A stretch of 64,000 nt of DNA from Pampinifervens sp037481935 (GCF_046159715.1 NZ_JBJXCT010000005.1:1-64000); one strand, 5' to 3'; positions 7,488 through 16,411 are shown, counted from the stretch's first letter. Numbers and translations are program-made. The notes: generated from the sequence alone by a model not told the origin.

Positions 7488-9281
7488 ATGGAAAGAGTAA
7501 GAAACTTCTCCATAATAGCCCATGTGGACCACGGAAAGTCTACCCTTGCGGACAGGCTCTTAGAGTTCACCGGCTCTGTCTCAAGGAGGGAGATGAAGGA
7601 GCAAATGCTTGATACCCTTGAGATTGAGAGGGAGAGGGGCATAACCATAAAACTACAGGCGGTAAGGATGTTCTACAGGGCAAAGGACGGAAACCTCTAT
7701 ACGCTACACCTCATAGACACTCCCGGGCATGTGGACTTTTCCTACGAGGTCTCAAGGGCTCTCGCTGCCTGTGAAGGAGCTCTGCTCCTTGTGGATGCCA
7801 CGCAGGGCATAGAGGCTCAAACGGTTGCCAACTTCTGGAAGGCAGTGGAGCAGGACCTTACCATAATTCCCGTTATAAACAAAATAGACCTACCGGCCGC
7901 AGACCCGGAAAGGGTAAAAAGACAGATAGAGGATATACTTGGTCTTCCTTCAGAAGAGGTAATACTTGCTTCTGCAAAAGAAGGCATAGGTATTGAGGAG
8001 ATACTGGAGGCAATCGTAAAGAGAATACCACCACCCGAGGGAAACCCTCAGAAGCCTCTCAAGGCGCTTATTTTTGACTCCTACTACGACCCATACAGGG
8101 GTGCGGTTGCCTTTGTGAGGGTCTTTGACGGTGAGGTCAGGCCTGGCACGAGAATAAGGCTATTTTCCACAGGCAAAGAATTTGAAGTCACAGAGGTGGG
8201 TGCACAGACTCCTAAAATGACAAAGTTTGAAAGGCTATCTGCAGGAGATGTGGGATACCTGGCAGCCTCCATAAAGGACGTGAGGGATATAAGGGTTGGG
8301 GATACCATAACGGATGCAAAAAATCCAACAGGAGAACCTGTCCCCGGCTTCAGACCCGCAAAGCCTATGGTATACGCCGGCATATATCCCTCAGAGGGCT
8401 ACACCTACGAAGAGCTAAGAGATGCTCTTGAGAAATACGCCATAAACGACGCAGCGGTGCAGTTTGAACCAGAAACCTCACCAGCCCTTGGACTTGGCTT
8501 CAGGGTGGGGTTTCTTGGACTTTTGCACATGGAAATAGTGCAGGAAAGGCTTGAGAGAGAATACGGAGTGAGCATAGTGACCACTGCACCCAGTGTGGTC
8601 TACAGAGTAAGGTTTAAAAATGGAGAGGTAAAGGAAATAAGAAATCCCTCAGAGCTTCCCGAAAACTGGGGCGTAATAGAGGCTCTTGAAGAGCCCTTTG
8701 TGCTCCTTACCATAATCACGCCAAAGGACTACGTTGGCAGTATAATGAACCTCTGTCAGGAGAAGAGAGGAATTCAGAAAAAGTTCCTCTACCTTGACCC
8801 CAACACGGTCATGCTTGAGTATGAGATGCCTCTGAGTGAGGTCATAATGGACTTCCACGACAAGATAAAGGGTGTTTCAAAAGGCTATGCCTCCTACGAC
8901 TATGAGTTTCTTGGCTTCAGAGAAGAGGACCTGGTGAGGCTCAATATCTTTATAAACAATGACCCGGTTGATGCTCTTTCCTTCATAGTCCACAGGGACA
9001 AAGCCTACAGAAGAGCCCGTCAGCTTGTGGAAAAGCTCAGAGATGTCATACCCAGACAACTCTTTGAGGTCAAGGTTCAGGCTGGTATAGGGACAAAGAT
9101 AATAGCTTCAGAGAGAATTCCGCCTCTCAGGGCAAACGTGACCGCCAAGTGCTACGGCGGAGACATTACCAGAAAGAAGAAGCTCCTTGAAAAGCAGAAG
9201 GAAGGTAAAAAGAGGCTAAAACAGTTTGGGAAAGTGGAGCTTCCTCAGGAAGCCTTCCTTACAGTTTTGAAGGTTGATTGA
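7488..9281 (+). CDS. lepA: Elongation factor 4 (LepA)
   Basis: Ribosome-associated GTPase that back-translocates or rescues stalled ribosomes. The 597-residue length is standard. The G motifs are intact: AHVDHGKST (about 12-20), DTPGH, and NKIDLP. Domains II, III and V follow, and the LepA-specific C-terminal domain ends near residue 597 with the conserved CYGGDITRKKKLLEKQKEGK segment split across that domain. It is divergent from the sox cluster across 131 bp. It has no visible Shine-Dalgarno. Confidence 0.97.
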   Translation: MERVRNFSIIAHVDHGKSTLADRLLEFTGSVSRREMKEQMLDTLEIERERGITIKLQAVRMFYRAKDGNLYTLHLIDTPGHVDFSYEVSRALAACEGALLLVDATQGIEAQTVANFWKAVEQDLTIIPVINKIDLPAADPERVKRQIEDILGLPSEEVILASAKEGIGIEEILEAIVKRIPPPEGNPQKPLKALIFDSYYDPYRGAVAFVRVFDGEVRPGTRIRLFSTGKEFEVTEVGAQTPKMTKFERLSAGDVGYLAASIKDVRDIRVGDTITDAKNPTGEPVPGFRPAKPMVYAGIYPSEGYTYEELRDALEKYAINDAAVQFEPETSPALGLGFRVGFLGLLHMEIVQERLEREYGVSIVTTAPSVVYRVRFKNGEVKEIRNPSELPENWGVIEALEEPFVLLTIITPKDYVGSIMNLCQEKRGIQKKFLYLDPNTVMLEYEMPLSEVIMDFHDKIKGVSKGYASYDYEFLGFREEDLVRLNIFINNDPVDALSFIVHRDKAYRRARQLVEKLRDVIPRQLFEVKVQAGIGTKIIASERIPPLRANVTAKCYGGDITRKKKLLEKQKEGKKRLKQFGKVELPQEAFLTVLKVD

Positions 9282-9300
9282 AGGTCAAAGACCTCGGGCA

Positions 9301-9313
9301 TATAATTAGAAAC
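9301..9313 (+). promoter_or_regulatory. -10 box of the DUF29 gene, predicted leaderless
   Basis: A perfect TATAAT at 9301-9306 is followed by seven bases and the ATG at 9314. This favours the ATG over an upstream TTG at 9278. Confidence 0.5.
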
Positions 9314-9805
9314 ATGAGAACTATTAGTGTGGAAGAACTCAAGAGGCTCTATCATGAAGACTTCCCCCTCTGGGCAGAGATAAACCACCAGCTTCTAAAA
9401 GAAAAGGCTTATGAGCTTGTGGACTGGGAGAACCTGCTGGAGGAGATAGAGGATATGGCACAGAAACATCTGGATAGCTGTATAAGCCAGCTCGCAAGAA
9501 TTCTGGAGCACCTATACAAATGGGATAACTTCAGAAGGCTGTCAGGTGGAGAGAAGGCGGGAATGGGTTGGATAAAAAGCGTGGAAAGTGCAAGATTAGA
9601 AATCCTTGCCATGCTCGATGTATACCCCAGCCTCAGAAACAGACTACCCTTAGAGATAGAAAAGGCGTGGAAGTTCGCAAGAAGAAGAATACAGAAATGG
9701 CTGATATTTAATGACCATAACCCAGAGGACTTCCCTATACCAGAAGATTGCCCTTACACCTTTGAGACCGCCATGAACAGAGACCTCAGGAGAGAGCTGA
9801 GCTGA
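9314..9805 (+). CDS. DUF29 family protein
   Basis: Small helical protein of the DUF29 family (about 163 residues), function unknown; related genes are common in cyanobacteria and Aquificae, often in multiple copies. The family pattern is clear: LYHEDFPLWAE at the start, DWENLLEEIEDM, LLEHL-like HLYKWD, and a final CPYTFETAM. A TTG at 9278 overlapping the lepA stop codon could extend it by 12 residues, but the ATG at 9314 has a perfect TATAAT seven bases upstream and fits the family's usual N-terminus. Its last 20 bases overlap convergent panE. Confidence 0.85.
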   Translation: MRTISVEELKRLYHEDFPLWAEINHQLLKEKAYELVDWENLLEEIEDMAQKHLDSCISQLARILEHLYKWDNFRRLSGGEKAGMGWIKSVESARLEILAMLDVYPSLRNRLPLEIEKAWKFARRRIQKWLIFNDHNPEDFPIPEDCPYTFETAMNRDLRRELS

Positions 9806-10715
9806 AAATCTCTTTGGCTTTTATGAGCTTTACCACAAACTCGTTGACAGGAAGCTTTATTCCCTTTGCACCCGCAAGCTCAAGCAGAGCACCGTTGAGG
9901 GCTTCAATCTCAGTTCTTCCCTTCTTCACATCATGGAGCATGGAAGGATAATGCTCTGCAGTGGGCGGGATTAGTTTCTCGTAAAAGTGCTTTTTATATT
10001 CTTCCGCACTATTCCAGAAGGTGGGAATGGAGTTTGCTTTTATAGCCTCAAAGGCTTCCTCTAATATCCTGTCCATTATCTCCCTCGTATGGGGGTTGCT
10101 GGCAAGTTTGCCGTATGTGGTTTCAAAAAGGGCTCCCAGTGGGTTCAGGGCACAGTTGTAGAGAATCTTATCCCATAAATACTTGTATACATCCCTTTCA
10201 TATCTTGTGGGTATGCCTGCATGGCTGAAAATGCCAGCCAGTTCTCTCAGAAAAGCCTCCTCCAGAAAACCTGCAGGGTCCCCTATAACCACGTCATCGC
10301 CACAGACGGTTATCCTGACTCTTCCCCACTCTAACAGCTCTGCACCGAATATAACTCTTGCAAGAATTACTTTACCCCTGCCAAAGGTATCTACCGCCTT
10401 CTCATAGTTTCCGTAGCCGTTCTGTGCTACCATTAAAAGACTTTTGCCGCTTCTTAGAGGTTCTAAACTCCTGAGAGCCTCCTGTGTATCGTAGCTCTTT
10501 ACTGTGAGTATGACTATGTCAGGTTCAAAGTCAAGGGCTTCAAGAGAGTCCACAGCCAGAACTTCCTGCTCAAACTCTCCCCATATGCCTTCCACCTTTA
10601 TGCTTTCAAGCCTTCTACCCTTTTTTAAAAGTCCCACAGCACTATGACCTGCCCTGCTCAGAAAGGCGAGGTATGTGCTCCCAAGAGCACCAACTCCCAC
10701 AACCAGAAACCTCAT
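9786..10715 (-). CDS. panE: 2-dehydropantoate 2-reductase
   Basis: NADPH-dependent reduction of ketopantoate to pantoate in pantothenate and coenzyme A synthesis. The 309-residue protein begins with a Rossmann motif (VVGVGALGS) and contains the family's TVKSYDT segment, the catalytic lysine region KYLWDKILYN, and the substrate-binding ALNPLGAL stretch. It is the last gene of a leftward operon from surE and overlaps the NYN gene by four bases. Its end overlaps the DUF29 gene by 20 bp. Confidence 0.92.
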   Translation of the reverse strand: MRFLVVGVGALGSTYLAFLSRAGHSAVGLLKKGRRLESIKVEGIWGEFEQEVLAVDSLEALDFEPDIVILTVKSYDTQEALRSLEPLRSGKSLLMVAQNGYGNYEKAVDTFGRGKVILARVIFGAELLEWGRVRITVCGDDVVIGDPAGFLEEAFLRELAGIFSHAGIPTRYERDVYKYLWDKILYNCALNPLGALFETTYGKLASNPHTREIMDRILEEAFEAIKANSIPTFWNSAEEYKKHFYEKLIPPTAEHYPSMLHDVKKGRTEIEALNGALLELAGAKGIKLPVNEFVVKLIKAKEIFSSALS

Positions 10716-11209
10716 TCCTTTTCCTCCAGTCTTATAAGAGGTAAAAGGTCCCTCAGGTCTATATACCTGTCGCAGGCGTTTACAAGCTCTACCGCAGTTG
10801 CTTCTCTTGCAGATACGCAGATTATTTCCTTTCCAAAGTTTCTCAGGGTCCAGACCAGCTTTTCAAAATCTCCATCTCCGGTGCAGAGGATTGCAGTGTG
10901 ATAGTTATCCTTGGTGAGAAGCGCATCTATGGTAAGGTTAACATCCAGGTCGCCCTTGTATGTGCCGTCTTTTAGCTGTTTTACAGGTTTTTTCACCACC
11001 GTTATTCCGCTGAAGGCAAGCAGTTTTATGAAATTCTCCTGTTTTTCGTCTCCTTCTCTGTAGGCGAGGTAGAAAAAGGTGTTGTAAATGTCAAACTCCA
11101 CCTTAAAATAATTAACCAGCTTTACAAGGTCAATCCTCTGATGCAGTATGTCTTTCTGGACAAAGTAAAAATTTGCCCCATCTATGAATATGCAGGCCCT
11201 TCTTTTCAT
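10712..11209 (-). CDS. NYN-domain protein (putative RNase, LabA/DUF88 type)
   Basis: Single-domain PIN-like protein of about 165 residues. The NYN signature is visible: the first acidic residue in FIDGANFYF, a KGDLDVNLTIDAL segment and CTGDGDFEKLV, giving the acidic active site typical of metal-dependent RNases of this group. The target is unknown. I start it at the ATG at 11209, which overlaps the previous stop codon as ATGA; an ATG at 11224 would add five residues. It sits in an operon with grpE and aspC, suggesting constitutive expression. Confidence 0.82.
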   Translation of the reverse strand: MKRRACIFIDGANFYFVQKDILHQRIDLVKLVNYFKVEFDIYNTFFYLAYREGDEKQENFIKLLAFSGITVVKKPVKQLKDGTYKGDLDVNLTIDALLTKDNYHTAILCTGDGDFEKLVWTLRNFGKEIICVSAREATAVELVNACDRYIDLRDLLPLIRLEEKE

Positions 11210-11397
11210 TCTTGGATATACCATACCCTTATACCTGCGGAGACATGAGAATTTCTCTCCCAGATGGTTTCCACGCTTATGATTTTTGGTTTGTTGAGCT
11301 TAATCCACTGGTTTACCTGCTCCTCAAGGAGCTGCTCCATGCTCTCGTCTTTAAAAGGGGTCATCTTGCGGTGGAAGTCTTTGAAACGAATTTCCAT
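11206..11397 (-). CDS. Small conserved-looking protein, function unknown
   Basis: A 63-residue protein without cysteines, signal peptide or membrane segment. It has a charged helical first half and a beta-rich second half (KIISVETIWE, then SAGIRVWYIQE), reminiscent of small single-domain proteins of the Cse60 type, though I cannot confirm that. The coding case is positional: its ATG overlaps the grpE stop (TGATG) and its own stop overlaps the NYN gene start (ATGA). I take the ATG at 11397 over a TTG one codon upstream. Confidence 0.7.
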   Translation of the reverse strand: MEIRFKDFHRKMTPFKDESMEQLLEEQVNQWIKLNKPKIISVETIWERNSHVSAGIRVWYIQE

Positions 11398-11936
11398 CAA
11401 GTAATCTCCTCTTCCCAGTAGGAGACCACCACCTTTGCAGGTCTGAGCACTCTGTCGTGTAGCCAGTAGCCCTTCTTTTCCACCCGGAGAACCATGTTCG
11501 GCGCCATATCTTGCGTGTATTCTCTGTCTACCGCCTCTGAAAGGTATGGGTCAAACTCTTTGCCCAGCACCTCTATCTCTCTTATGCCGTGCTTTTCCAG
11601 TATCCTCAGAAGCTCTTTGTATATAAGTTCAAAACCCTTTTTCAAACCCTCTGCGTCCCCACCTTCATACTGGAAAGCCCTCTCAAAGTTGTCAACCACC
11701 TCCAGCAGGTCAAGGGCAAGATTCTCATGTCCGTATTTCCTTGCCTCTTCAAGGTCCCTTCTGTATCTTTCCTTCAGATAATCTGCCTCCCTCTGCAGGT
11801 CCACATACCTCTGATTTATAACCCTTGCAGTGTTTTCAAGCCTGAGCAATTTTTCCTCAAGCTCCTTTATTCTCTTGTCCTTCTGTTCTTCTGACTGCTC
11901 CTGCAATACTTCTTCCTGTTGCTGCTTCTCTTCCAT
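11397..11936 (-). CDS. grpE: Nucleotide exchange factor GrpE
   Basis: Co-chaperone that releases ADP from DnaK. The 179-residue protein has a Glu/Gln-rich N-terminus, a long dimerising coiled coil (about 15-95) and the C-terminal beta domain with the family pattern GEEFDP-like GKEFDPYLSEAVDRE and LRPAKVVVSY. dnaK and dnaJ are not adjacent. The promoter is unusually placed: a TGCTATAAT box (11953-11945) contains the stop codon of aspC and ends eight bases before the ATG. Confidence 0.94.
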   Translation of the reverse strand: MEEKQQQEEVLQEQSEEQKDKRIKELEEKLLRLENTARVINQRYVDLQREADYLKERYRRDLEEARKYGHENLALDLLEVVDNFERAFQYEGGDAEGLKKGFELIYKELLRILEKHGIREIEVLGKEFDPYLSEAVDREYTQDMAPNMVLRVEKKGYWLHDRVLRPAKVVVSYWEEEIT

Positions 11937-11953
11937 AAGGGTTAATTATAGCA
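11937..11953 (-). promoter_or_regulatory. Extended -10 of grpE containing the aspC stop codon
   Basis: On the minus strand TGCTATAAT runs 11953-11945; the aspC stop TAA is bases 11948-11946 inside it. Eight bases separate the box from the grpE ATG and hold no Shine-Dalgarno. A TTGAAA lies about 15 bases upstream of the box as a possible -35. Confidence 0.6.
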
Positions 11954-13133
11954 TGCCCTTCAGGCTTTCAAGTGCCTTGCTGAGCCTCCCTATACCTTCC
12001 TCAATTATGTTTTCAGAAATGCAGTAAGATAGCCTCATGTATCCCTCTGCACCAAAGGCTGAGCCGGGAACCCCAGCAACCCTTCCCTTTTCTATGAGAT
12101 AGTCTGCAAGTTTTATGTCAGAGCCAAGCTTTTCAGAATAGTGCCTCAGGTTGGGAAATATGTAGAAGGCTCCCTTTGGCTTTACTACGCTTATGTCTGG
12201 AATTTTTTTCAGGAGCTCGTATGCAAGGTCTCTCCTCCTCTCAAAGGCTCTTTTCATGTTATCTACAAAGGCTTTAGAGTGTGGGTTTCTGAGGGCTTCA
12301 AGGGCTCCATACTGGGCAAAGGTGGTGGCGTTGGATATGCTCTGGCTGTTGAGGTCTGCTATAACCTTTGCGTATCTCTCAGGGCAGGCAACATAGCCAA
12401 TCCTCCAGCCTGTCATGGAGTAAGTTTTTGAGAAGGCGTTGACGGTGAAGGTTATGTCTCTTATATCCTCTGAAAAACTTGCAGGACTTACGAATTTTTC
12501 CCCATCGTATAGGAAGGCCTCATAACATTCGTCTGAGACTATGAGTATACCATTTTCAAGGCAGAGCTGTGCTATTTTTCTCTGTTCTTCCTCCGGAACA
12601 ACTGCACCCGTAGGGTTTGAGGGTGAATTGAGTATAAGCATTCTGGTTTTTGGAGTGATGTGTTCTTTCAGGACCTCAGCCCTGAGAACAAAGCCTTCTT
12701 CTTCCCTTAGTGGCACTTCCACCACCTTTGCATCGCAGAGCATGATCTGCTCCGGATAGGTTACCCAGTAGGGAGATGGGAGGAGGACCTCATCACCCTC
12801 TTCAAGAACTGCAAGCATAACCAGAAAAAGTGCCATCTTTGCTCCGGCGGTGACCACAATCTCAGAAGGTTTGTATTCAACGCCATTTTCCCTGTGGAGC
12901 TTTTCTGCAAGAGCCTCTCTCAGCTGGGGAATTCCCGCAGAAGGTGCATACTTGGTTTTACCTTCCTTCAGTGCCCTTATACAGGCTTCCTTAACAAACT
13001 CTGGTGTATCAAAGTCCGGTTCTCCGGCACCAAAGCCTATTATGTCCACACCCTGAGCTTTGAGCTGGTTTACTTTGGCGGTGAGGGCAAGGGTGGGAGC
13101 CGGCTTTATGTGGGATACTCTTCTTGCAAGCAT
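11946..13133 (-). CDS. aspC: Aspartate aminotransferase (class I, PLP-dependent)
   Basis: Transfers the amino group between aspartate and 2-oxoglutarate; enzymes of this Aquificales/Thermus subgroup may also accept prephenate. The 395-residue protein has the subgroup Ib pattern: FGAGEPDFDTP near the start, YWVTYPEQI, NSPSNPTGAV, SDECYEAFLYDG and the PLP lysine in SKTYSMTGWRIGY. It sits between surE and grpE. Its promoter candidate, TATAAT at 13146-13141, contains the surE stop codon and is seven bases from the ATG. Confidence 0.92.
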   Translation of the reverse strand: MLARRVSHIKPAPTLALTAKVNQLKAQGVDIIGFGAGEPDFDTPEFVKEACIRALKEGKTKYAPSAGIPQLREALAEKLHRENGVEYKPSEIVVTAGAKMALFLVMLAVLEEGDEVLLPSPYWVTYPEQIMLCDAKVVEVPLREEEGFVLRAEVLKEHITPKTRMLILNSPSNPTGAVVPEEEQRKIAQLCLENGILIVSDECYEAFLYDGEKFVSPASFSEDIRDITFTVNAFSKTYSMTGWRIGYVACPERYAKVIADLNSQSISNATTFAQYGALEALRNPHSKAFVDNMKRAFERRRDLAYELLKKIPDISVVKPKGAFYIFPNLRHYSEKLGSDIKLADYLIEKGRVAGVPGSAFGAEGYMRLSYCISENIIEEGIGRLSKALESLKGML

Positions 13134-13146
13134 AGGAGCTATTATA
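13134..13146 (-). promoter_or_regulatory. -10 of aspC containing the surE stop codon
   Basis: Minus-strand TATAAT at 13146-13141 includes the surE stop TAA (13144-13142). Seven bases (AGCTCCT) separate it from the aspC ATG. Confidence 0.6.
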
Positions 13147-13894
13147 ACCTGAACCTTTCCTTCAAATACTCCATTGCCCTGTAGTTTGTGAGGTCAAGCT
13201 GAAGGGGTGTTATGGAAACATAGCCATGATATACTGCCCAGTAGTCTGTGCCTTCTTCTAAGTGCCATCCAAATTCCTCCGCCGTTATCCAGTATAGGGG
13301 TCTCCCAGAGGGGTCCGAGAGCCTGAGCACCTTTTCCTTGTATGCCCTTCTGCCCTGGCGGGTGAGCATAAAGCCCTTTATGTCTTCACTTGGGAGGTTT
13401 GGTATGTTTACGTTAAGATAGGTATCTTCTGGCATTCCCCTTTCAAGAACCCTGAGGACAACCTCCCTTGCCACCCTTGCCACCTCAGAAAAGTCCACCT
13501 CATCCCTCCCAAAGGCGGAGAAAGCTACAGAGGGAATGCCCAGAATCCTGCCCTCCATGGCACCGGACACTGTTCCCGAGTAGGTTATGTCCTCTCCCAG
13601 GTTTGGTCCCTCGTTTATGCCAGAACATACTAGGTCTGGCTTTCTTCCCTCAAGGAAAAGATAATAGCCAAAATGAACGCAGTCCGCAGGAGTGCCACCT
13701 ATAACAGTCCAGAAGTCCTCATCCACCCTTCTTATTCTCAGAGGCTGAGTAAAGGTAAGAGAGTGTCCAACACCGCTGAGATTTCTGTCTGGAGCAACGG
13801 TTATCACCCTTCCGAGGTTTTTTAACTCCTCTCTGAGGGCTCTGATGCCTTCTGAAAAATAGCCATCATCGTTGGTGAGCAGGAAGGTTGGCAT
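13142..13894 (-). CDS. surE: 5'/3'-nucleotidase SurE
   Basis: Metal-dependent phosphatase acting on nucleoside monophosphates and short polyphosphate. The 250-residue protein shows the family's N-terminal TNDDGYFSEGI with paired aspartates, the AP-x-NLSGVGHS motif, GTPADCVHFG and SGINEGPNLGEDITYSGTV in pieces along the first half. It heads the leftward operon with aspC, grpE and panE. It is divergent from the DnaC-like gene with only 17 bp between the two start codons. Confidence 0.95.
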   Translation of the reverse strand: MPTFLLTNDDGYFSEGIRALREELKNLGRVITVAPDRNLSGVGHSLTFTQPLRIRRVDEDFWTVIGGTPADCVHFGYYLFLEGRKPDLVCSGINEGPNLGEDITYSGTVSGAMEGRILGIPSVAFSAFGRDEVDFSEVARVAREVVLRVLERGMPEDTYLNVNIPNLPSEDIKGFMLTRQGRRAYKEKVLRLSDPSGRPLYWITAEEFGWHLEEGTDYWAVYHGYVSITPLQLDLTNYRAMEYLKERFRL

Positions 13895-13911
13895 TGCCTA
13901 TATTTTATCCA
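13895..13911. promoter_or_regulatory. 17-bp divergent promoter surE / DnaC-like
   Basis: The whole interval between two head-to-head ATGs is 17 bp. Rightward: TATATT at 13899-13904 then seven bases to the ATG. Leftward: TAAAAT at 13907-13902 then seven bases to the ATG. The two boxes overlap by three bases, and neither gene has room for a leader. Confidence 0.6.
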
Positions 13912-14559
13912 ATGGAGTGCCCAAAGTGTGGTGGAACGGGCTTTGTGGACAGGGGAGGTGTGCTTGAGCTCTGCAGTTGCAGGTATGAGGGGGTAAACCT
14001 TCAGAAGCACCTGAACATACCGCCAAGGTTCACAGAGGCGGAGTTTGAAAATTATGTCCCGGTTTCACCTTCACAAAAAAGGGCTCTTGAAGCCTGTATG
14101 CACTACGCCTATACCTTTGAGCCAGAGGAAGGTAAGGGTCTGACGCTGGTGGGACCTCCACAGATGGGAAAGACACATCTCGTGGTTGCGGTTCTGAAAA
14201 CAGTTTACAGAAATAAGAGGATAAGGGGCTTTTTCTTTGATACCAAGGACCTTTTCTACAGGCTTCAGAGCTATGCAAACACGGACAAATACCACCGCTT
14301 TATGAACCTTCTTCTGAATGCGCCCCTTCTTGTGCTTGATGACCTTGGGAGCGAAAGGCTTTCTGACTGGCGTATAGAAACCCTTTCCCACATAATCAGC
14401 CACAGGTATAACTTTTTGAAGAGCACCCTCATAACCACGAACTACCCACTTCTCAGACAAAGGGAGGATGAGGTGGCAAGAGCCATGGAGGAAAGGCTTT
14501 CTCCTGCCATAGTGGGGAAAATCCACCAAATGACTGAGATAATCTATCTGAGCAGCTAA
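13912..14559 (+). CDS. DnaC/IstB-like AAA ATPase with N-terminal zinc ribbon
   Basis: Likely helicase-loader type ATPase of 215 residues. The N-terminus has a zinc-ribbon-like CPKCGGTGF and CSC pair, as in DnaC/DnaI-family loaders; the ATPase core has Walker A GPPQMGKTHL, Walker B LVLDDLGSE, and a sensor-1 region ITTNYP. I start it at the ATG at 13912; a TTG at 13888 would overlap surE. No replication gene lies beside it and no transposase either, so it is more likely a replication-restart or helicase-loading protein than an IstB subunit. The 3' end shares stop-codon bases with the convergent DUF554 gene. Confidence 0.82.
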   Translation: MECPKCGGTGFVDRGGVLELCSCRYEGVNLQKHLNIPPRFTEAEFENYVPVSPSQKRALEACMHYAYTFEPEEGKGLTLVGPPQMGKTHLVVAVLKTVYRNKRIRGFFFDTKDLFYRLQSYANTDKYHRFMNLLLNAPLLVLDDLGSERLSDWRIETLSHIISHRYNFLKSTLITTNYPLLRQREDEVARAMEERLSPAIVGKIHQMTEIIYLSS

Positions 14560-15209
14560 AGGAAAAGCGCAAGCACCAGAGCCGGCATAAGGTTAAGAAC
14601 ACTTACATGCTTTAAAACCTCAAGAATTTTCAGAGAGGTAAGAACCATAAGACCACCTCCCGTGAAAAGGGCGTTTGCCATTGCTTGCTCCTTCAGAAAC
14701 TCACCATAAAAAAAGGCGAGAAGGGTTATAGAACCCTGAAAGAGGAGAACATAGAAAGCCGAAAGGGCAACGCCTTTGCCAAGGGAAGAGGAAAGAACTA
14801 TGGAAGAGAAGCCATCCATAAAGGCCTTTGAAAGTATCAGCGAGCTGTCACCCTTTGCTCCTTCAAGAATGCAGCCCATAAGAGTCATGGGTCCAACGGT
14901 AAAGAGCAGGGAAGCGGAAACAAAGCCCCTGGCAATATCCGATGGTCCCCGTGTAATCCCTTCGAGCCTTTCCTCAAGCCTGAGAAAGCTACCTATAAGA
15001 GAGCCCACCACAAGAAGGAAGAAAACCTTCAAGAGCTCTGGTTTGTTCTCTGAGATTAGCTTCAGCCCAAGAAGCAGTGTAAAAAGCCCTATACCCTGCA
15101 TTATAGATGTTCTGAGCCTCTCAGGAATGGCTCTTGATAAGCTAATGCCAACGAGACTGCCGGCGAGCACAAGCCCTGCGTTCACAAGGGTTCCAAAGGT
15201 GGGGAACAT
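14556..15209 (-). CDS. DUF554 integral membrane protein
   Basis: Predicted membrane protein (217 residues) of the DUF554 family (YqgA/YdfK-like), function unknown, with about six or seven hydrophobic segments and the family's GTLVNAGLVLAGSLVG start, a glycine-rich QGIGLFTLLLG segment and the GPMTLMGCILEG loop. It directly follows the glycosyltransferase gene (TGATG overlap), so the two are co-expressed. Its stop codon overlaps that of the convergent DnaC-like gene (CTAA). Confidence 0.85.
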   Translation of the reverse strand: MFPTFGTLVNAGLVLAGSLVGISLSRAIPERLRTSIMQGIGLFTLLLGLKLISENKPELLKVFFLLVVGSLIGSFLRLEERLEGITRGPSDIARGFVSASLLFTVGPMTLMGCILEGAKGDSSLILSKAFMDGFSSIVLSSSLGKGVALSAFYVLLFQGSITLLAFFYGEFLKEQAMANALFTGGGLMVLTSLKILEVLKHVSVLNLMPALVLALFL

Positions 15210-16411
15210 CAGCCAGCGCCACTCTGCTGAGCCTGGGAAAGTATATCCTGGAACATGTTATACAGAAACTCAGCCCTCTCTTCGGGGGTGTAGTTCTGAA
15301 TAACCCTTTCTCTTGCCCTTCTGCCTATTTCTCTTGCCTCCTGAGGGTTCTCCAGATAATAGACCACCTTTTCCTCTATATCAGCCCTGTCAAGGGGAAG
15401 ATAGGTTATGACTTCCTGACCGGGGGTAAAGAAGCCTGGCAGGGTTGCCCTGAAGTCTATGAAGGGTGCACTACCCATAAAGGCAACCTCCAGGGGAACA
15501 AAGCCTATGCCGGTGGGAACTGCATGAGGGTAGCTGAGAATGGTCATGGACGACCTTCCAATGAGCTCAAGAGCTTCTTCCCAGCTCTGTATGGGGATGT
15601 GTTCATGACCTTCCCTGAGTTCACCCTCAAAGGCACCCACTATCCTGAGGTTTATGCCCTCGAGAAAGCTCAGAATATACCACCTCTTTCTTGCGGTTGC
15701 ATAGAAACTTATATCGTTGAGAAACCTTATGTAATCCTGAGGGTTTTCCTGACGCCACTTTGTAAACTCTTCCTGAAAGCTCTGGTTGAACATAGAAAGG
15801 ATGTATTCGCCTGCATACAGAAGGTGTGCCTCCGGGTTCCTGAAGAGAAACTCGCCCACTTCAAAGAAATAAGGGACAAAGCCCTCCTTGATGTTCTGGA
15901 CAACCTGCTGGGCGATTATGTTTGGGTCTACTACAGGCCCAAGGAATATGACTTCTATGTCCCTGTCCTCAGAAGGCTCTGGCATCTGCCCAGGGTCCAC
16001 AAAGGGGGTTATGTAATAGGTGCCCCTTTCATGACCCAGAAATCTTAGACTGTCCGCATACTTGAGGTCTGTGACTATAGGAAGGAAGTTGTTTGACTGC
16101 CGCAGGTCAAGAAGGACAGGGAAGTGAAAGAGAGGTTCGTCGGTAAAGAGGCTCACATGCACAAAGCCAAAGGCGTCAAAAACCGGAAGCTTCTGACCCT
16201 CTCTCTCTCCAAAGACCACACAGCTACCGTTAAGGTCAAGGGTAAAGAGGGGGGAGAATTCCAGAAGCCTATTTACCACATCCTGAAGCTCTCCTTCCAT
16301 AAGGTCAAAGTCCTGAACCTCTGCACCCCTCTCTCTGAAAAGCTCCATAAATGCCAGCATATGTCTGTTAATTCCAAGGTCCTTTCCCTGTCTCAGAAAG
16401 GCTATTCTCAT
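15209..16411 (-). CDS. Glycosyltransferase-like protein (CgeB/GT1-type fold)
   Basis: A 400-residue cytosolic protein with a GT-B glycosyltransferase look: an N-terminal Rossmann-like half (MRIAFLRQGKDLG start, a DLNG segment) and a C-terminal half with PLEVAFMGSAPFIDFRA, a YLPLDRADIEEKVVYYLENP stretch and ARERVIQNYTPEERAEFLY, as in CgeB-like or GT1-like spore-coat/glycan transferases. Donor and acceptor are unknown. It lies between the EAL signalling gene (10 bases upstream) and the DUF554 gene. Function as a glycosyltransferase is likely but not proven. Confidence 0.65.
   Translation of the reverse strand: MRIAFLRQGKDLGINRHMLAFMELFRERGAEVQDFDLMEGELQDVVNRLLEFSPLFTLDLNGSCVVFGEREGQKLPVFDAFGFVHVSLFTDEPLFHFPVLLDLRQSNNFLPIVTDLKYADSLRFLGHERGTYYITPFVDPGQMPEPSEDRDIEVIFLGPVVDPNIIAQQVVQNIKEGFVPYFFEVGEFLFRNPEAHLLYAGEYILSMFNQSFQEEFTKWRQENPQDYIRFLNDISFYATARKRWYILSFLEGINLRIVGAFEGELREGHEHIPIQSWEEALELIGRSSMTILSYPHAVPTGIGFVPLEVAFMGSAPFIDFRATLPGFFTPGQEVITYLPLDRADIEEKVVYYLENPQEAREIGRRARERVIQNYTPEERAEFLYNMFQDILSQAQQSGAG

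Noticed and set aside
13912..14559. DnaC-like ATPase as IstB of an insertion sequence
   Set aside because: No IstA transposase or inverted repeats nearby, and the N-terminal zinc ribbon fits helicase loaders better.
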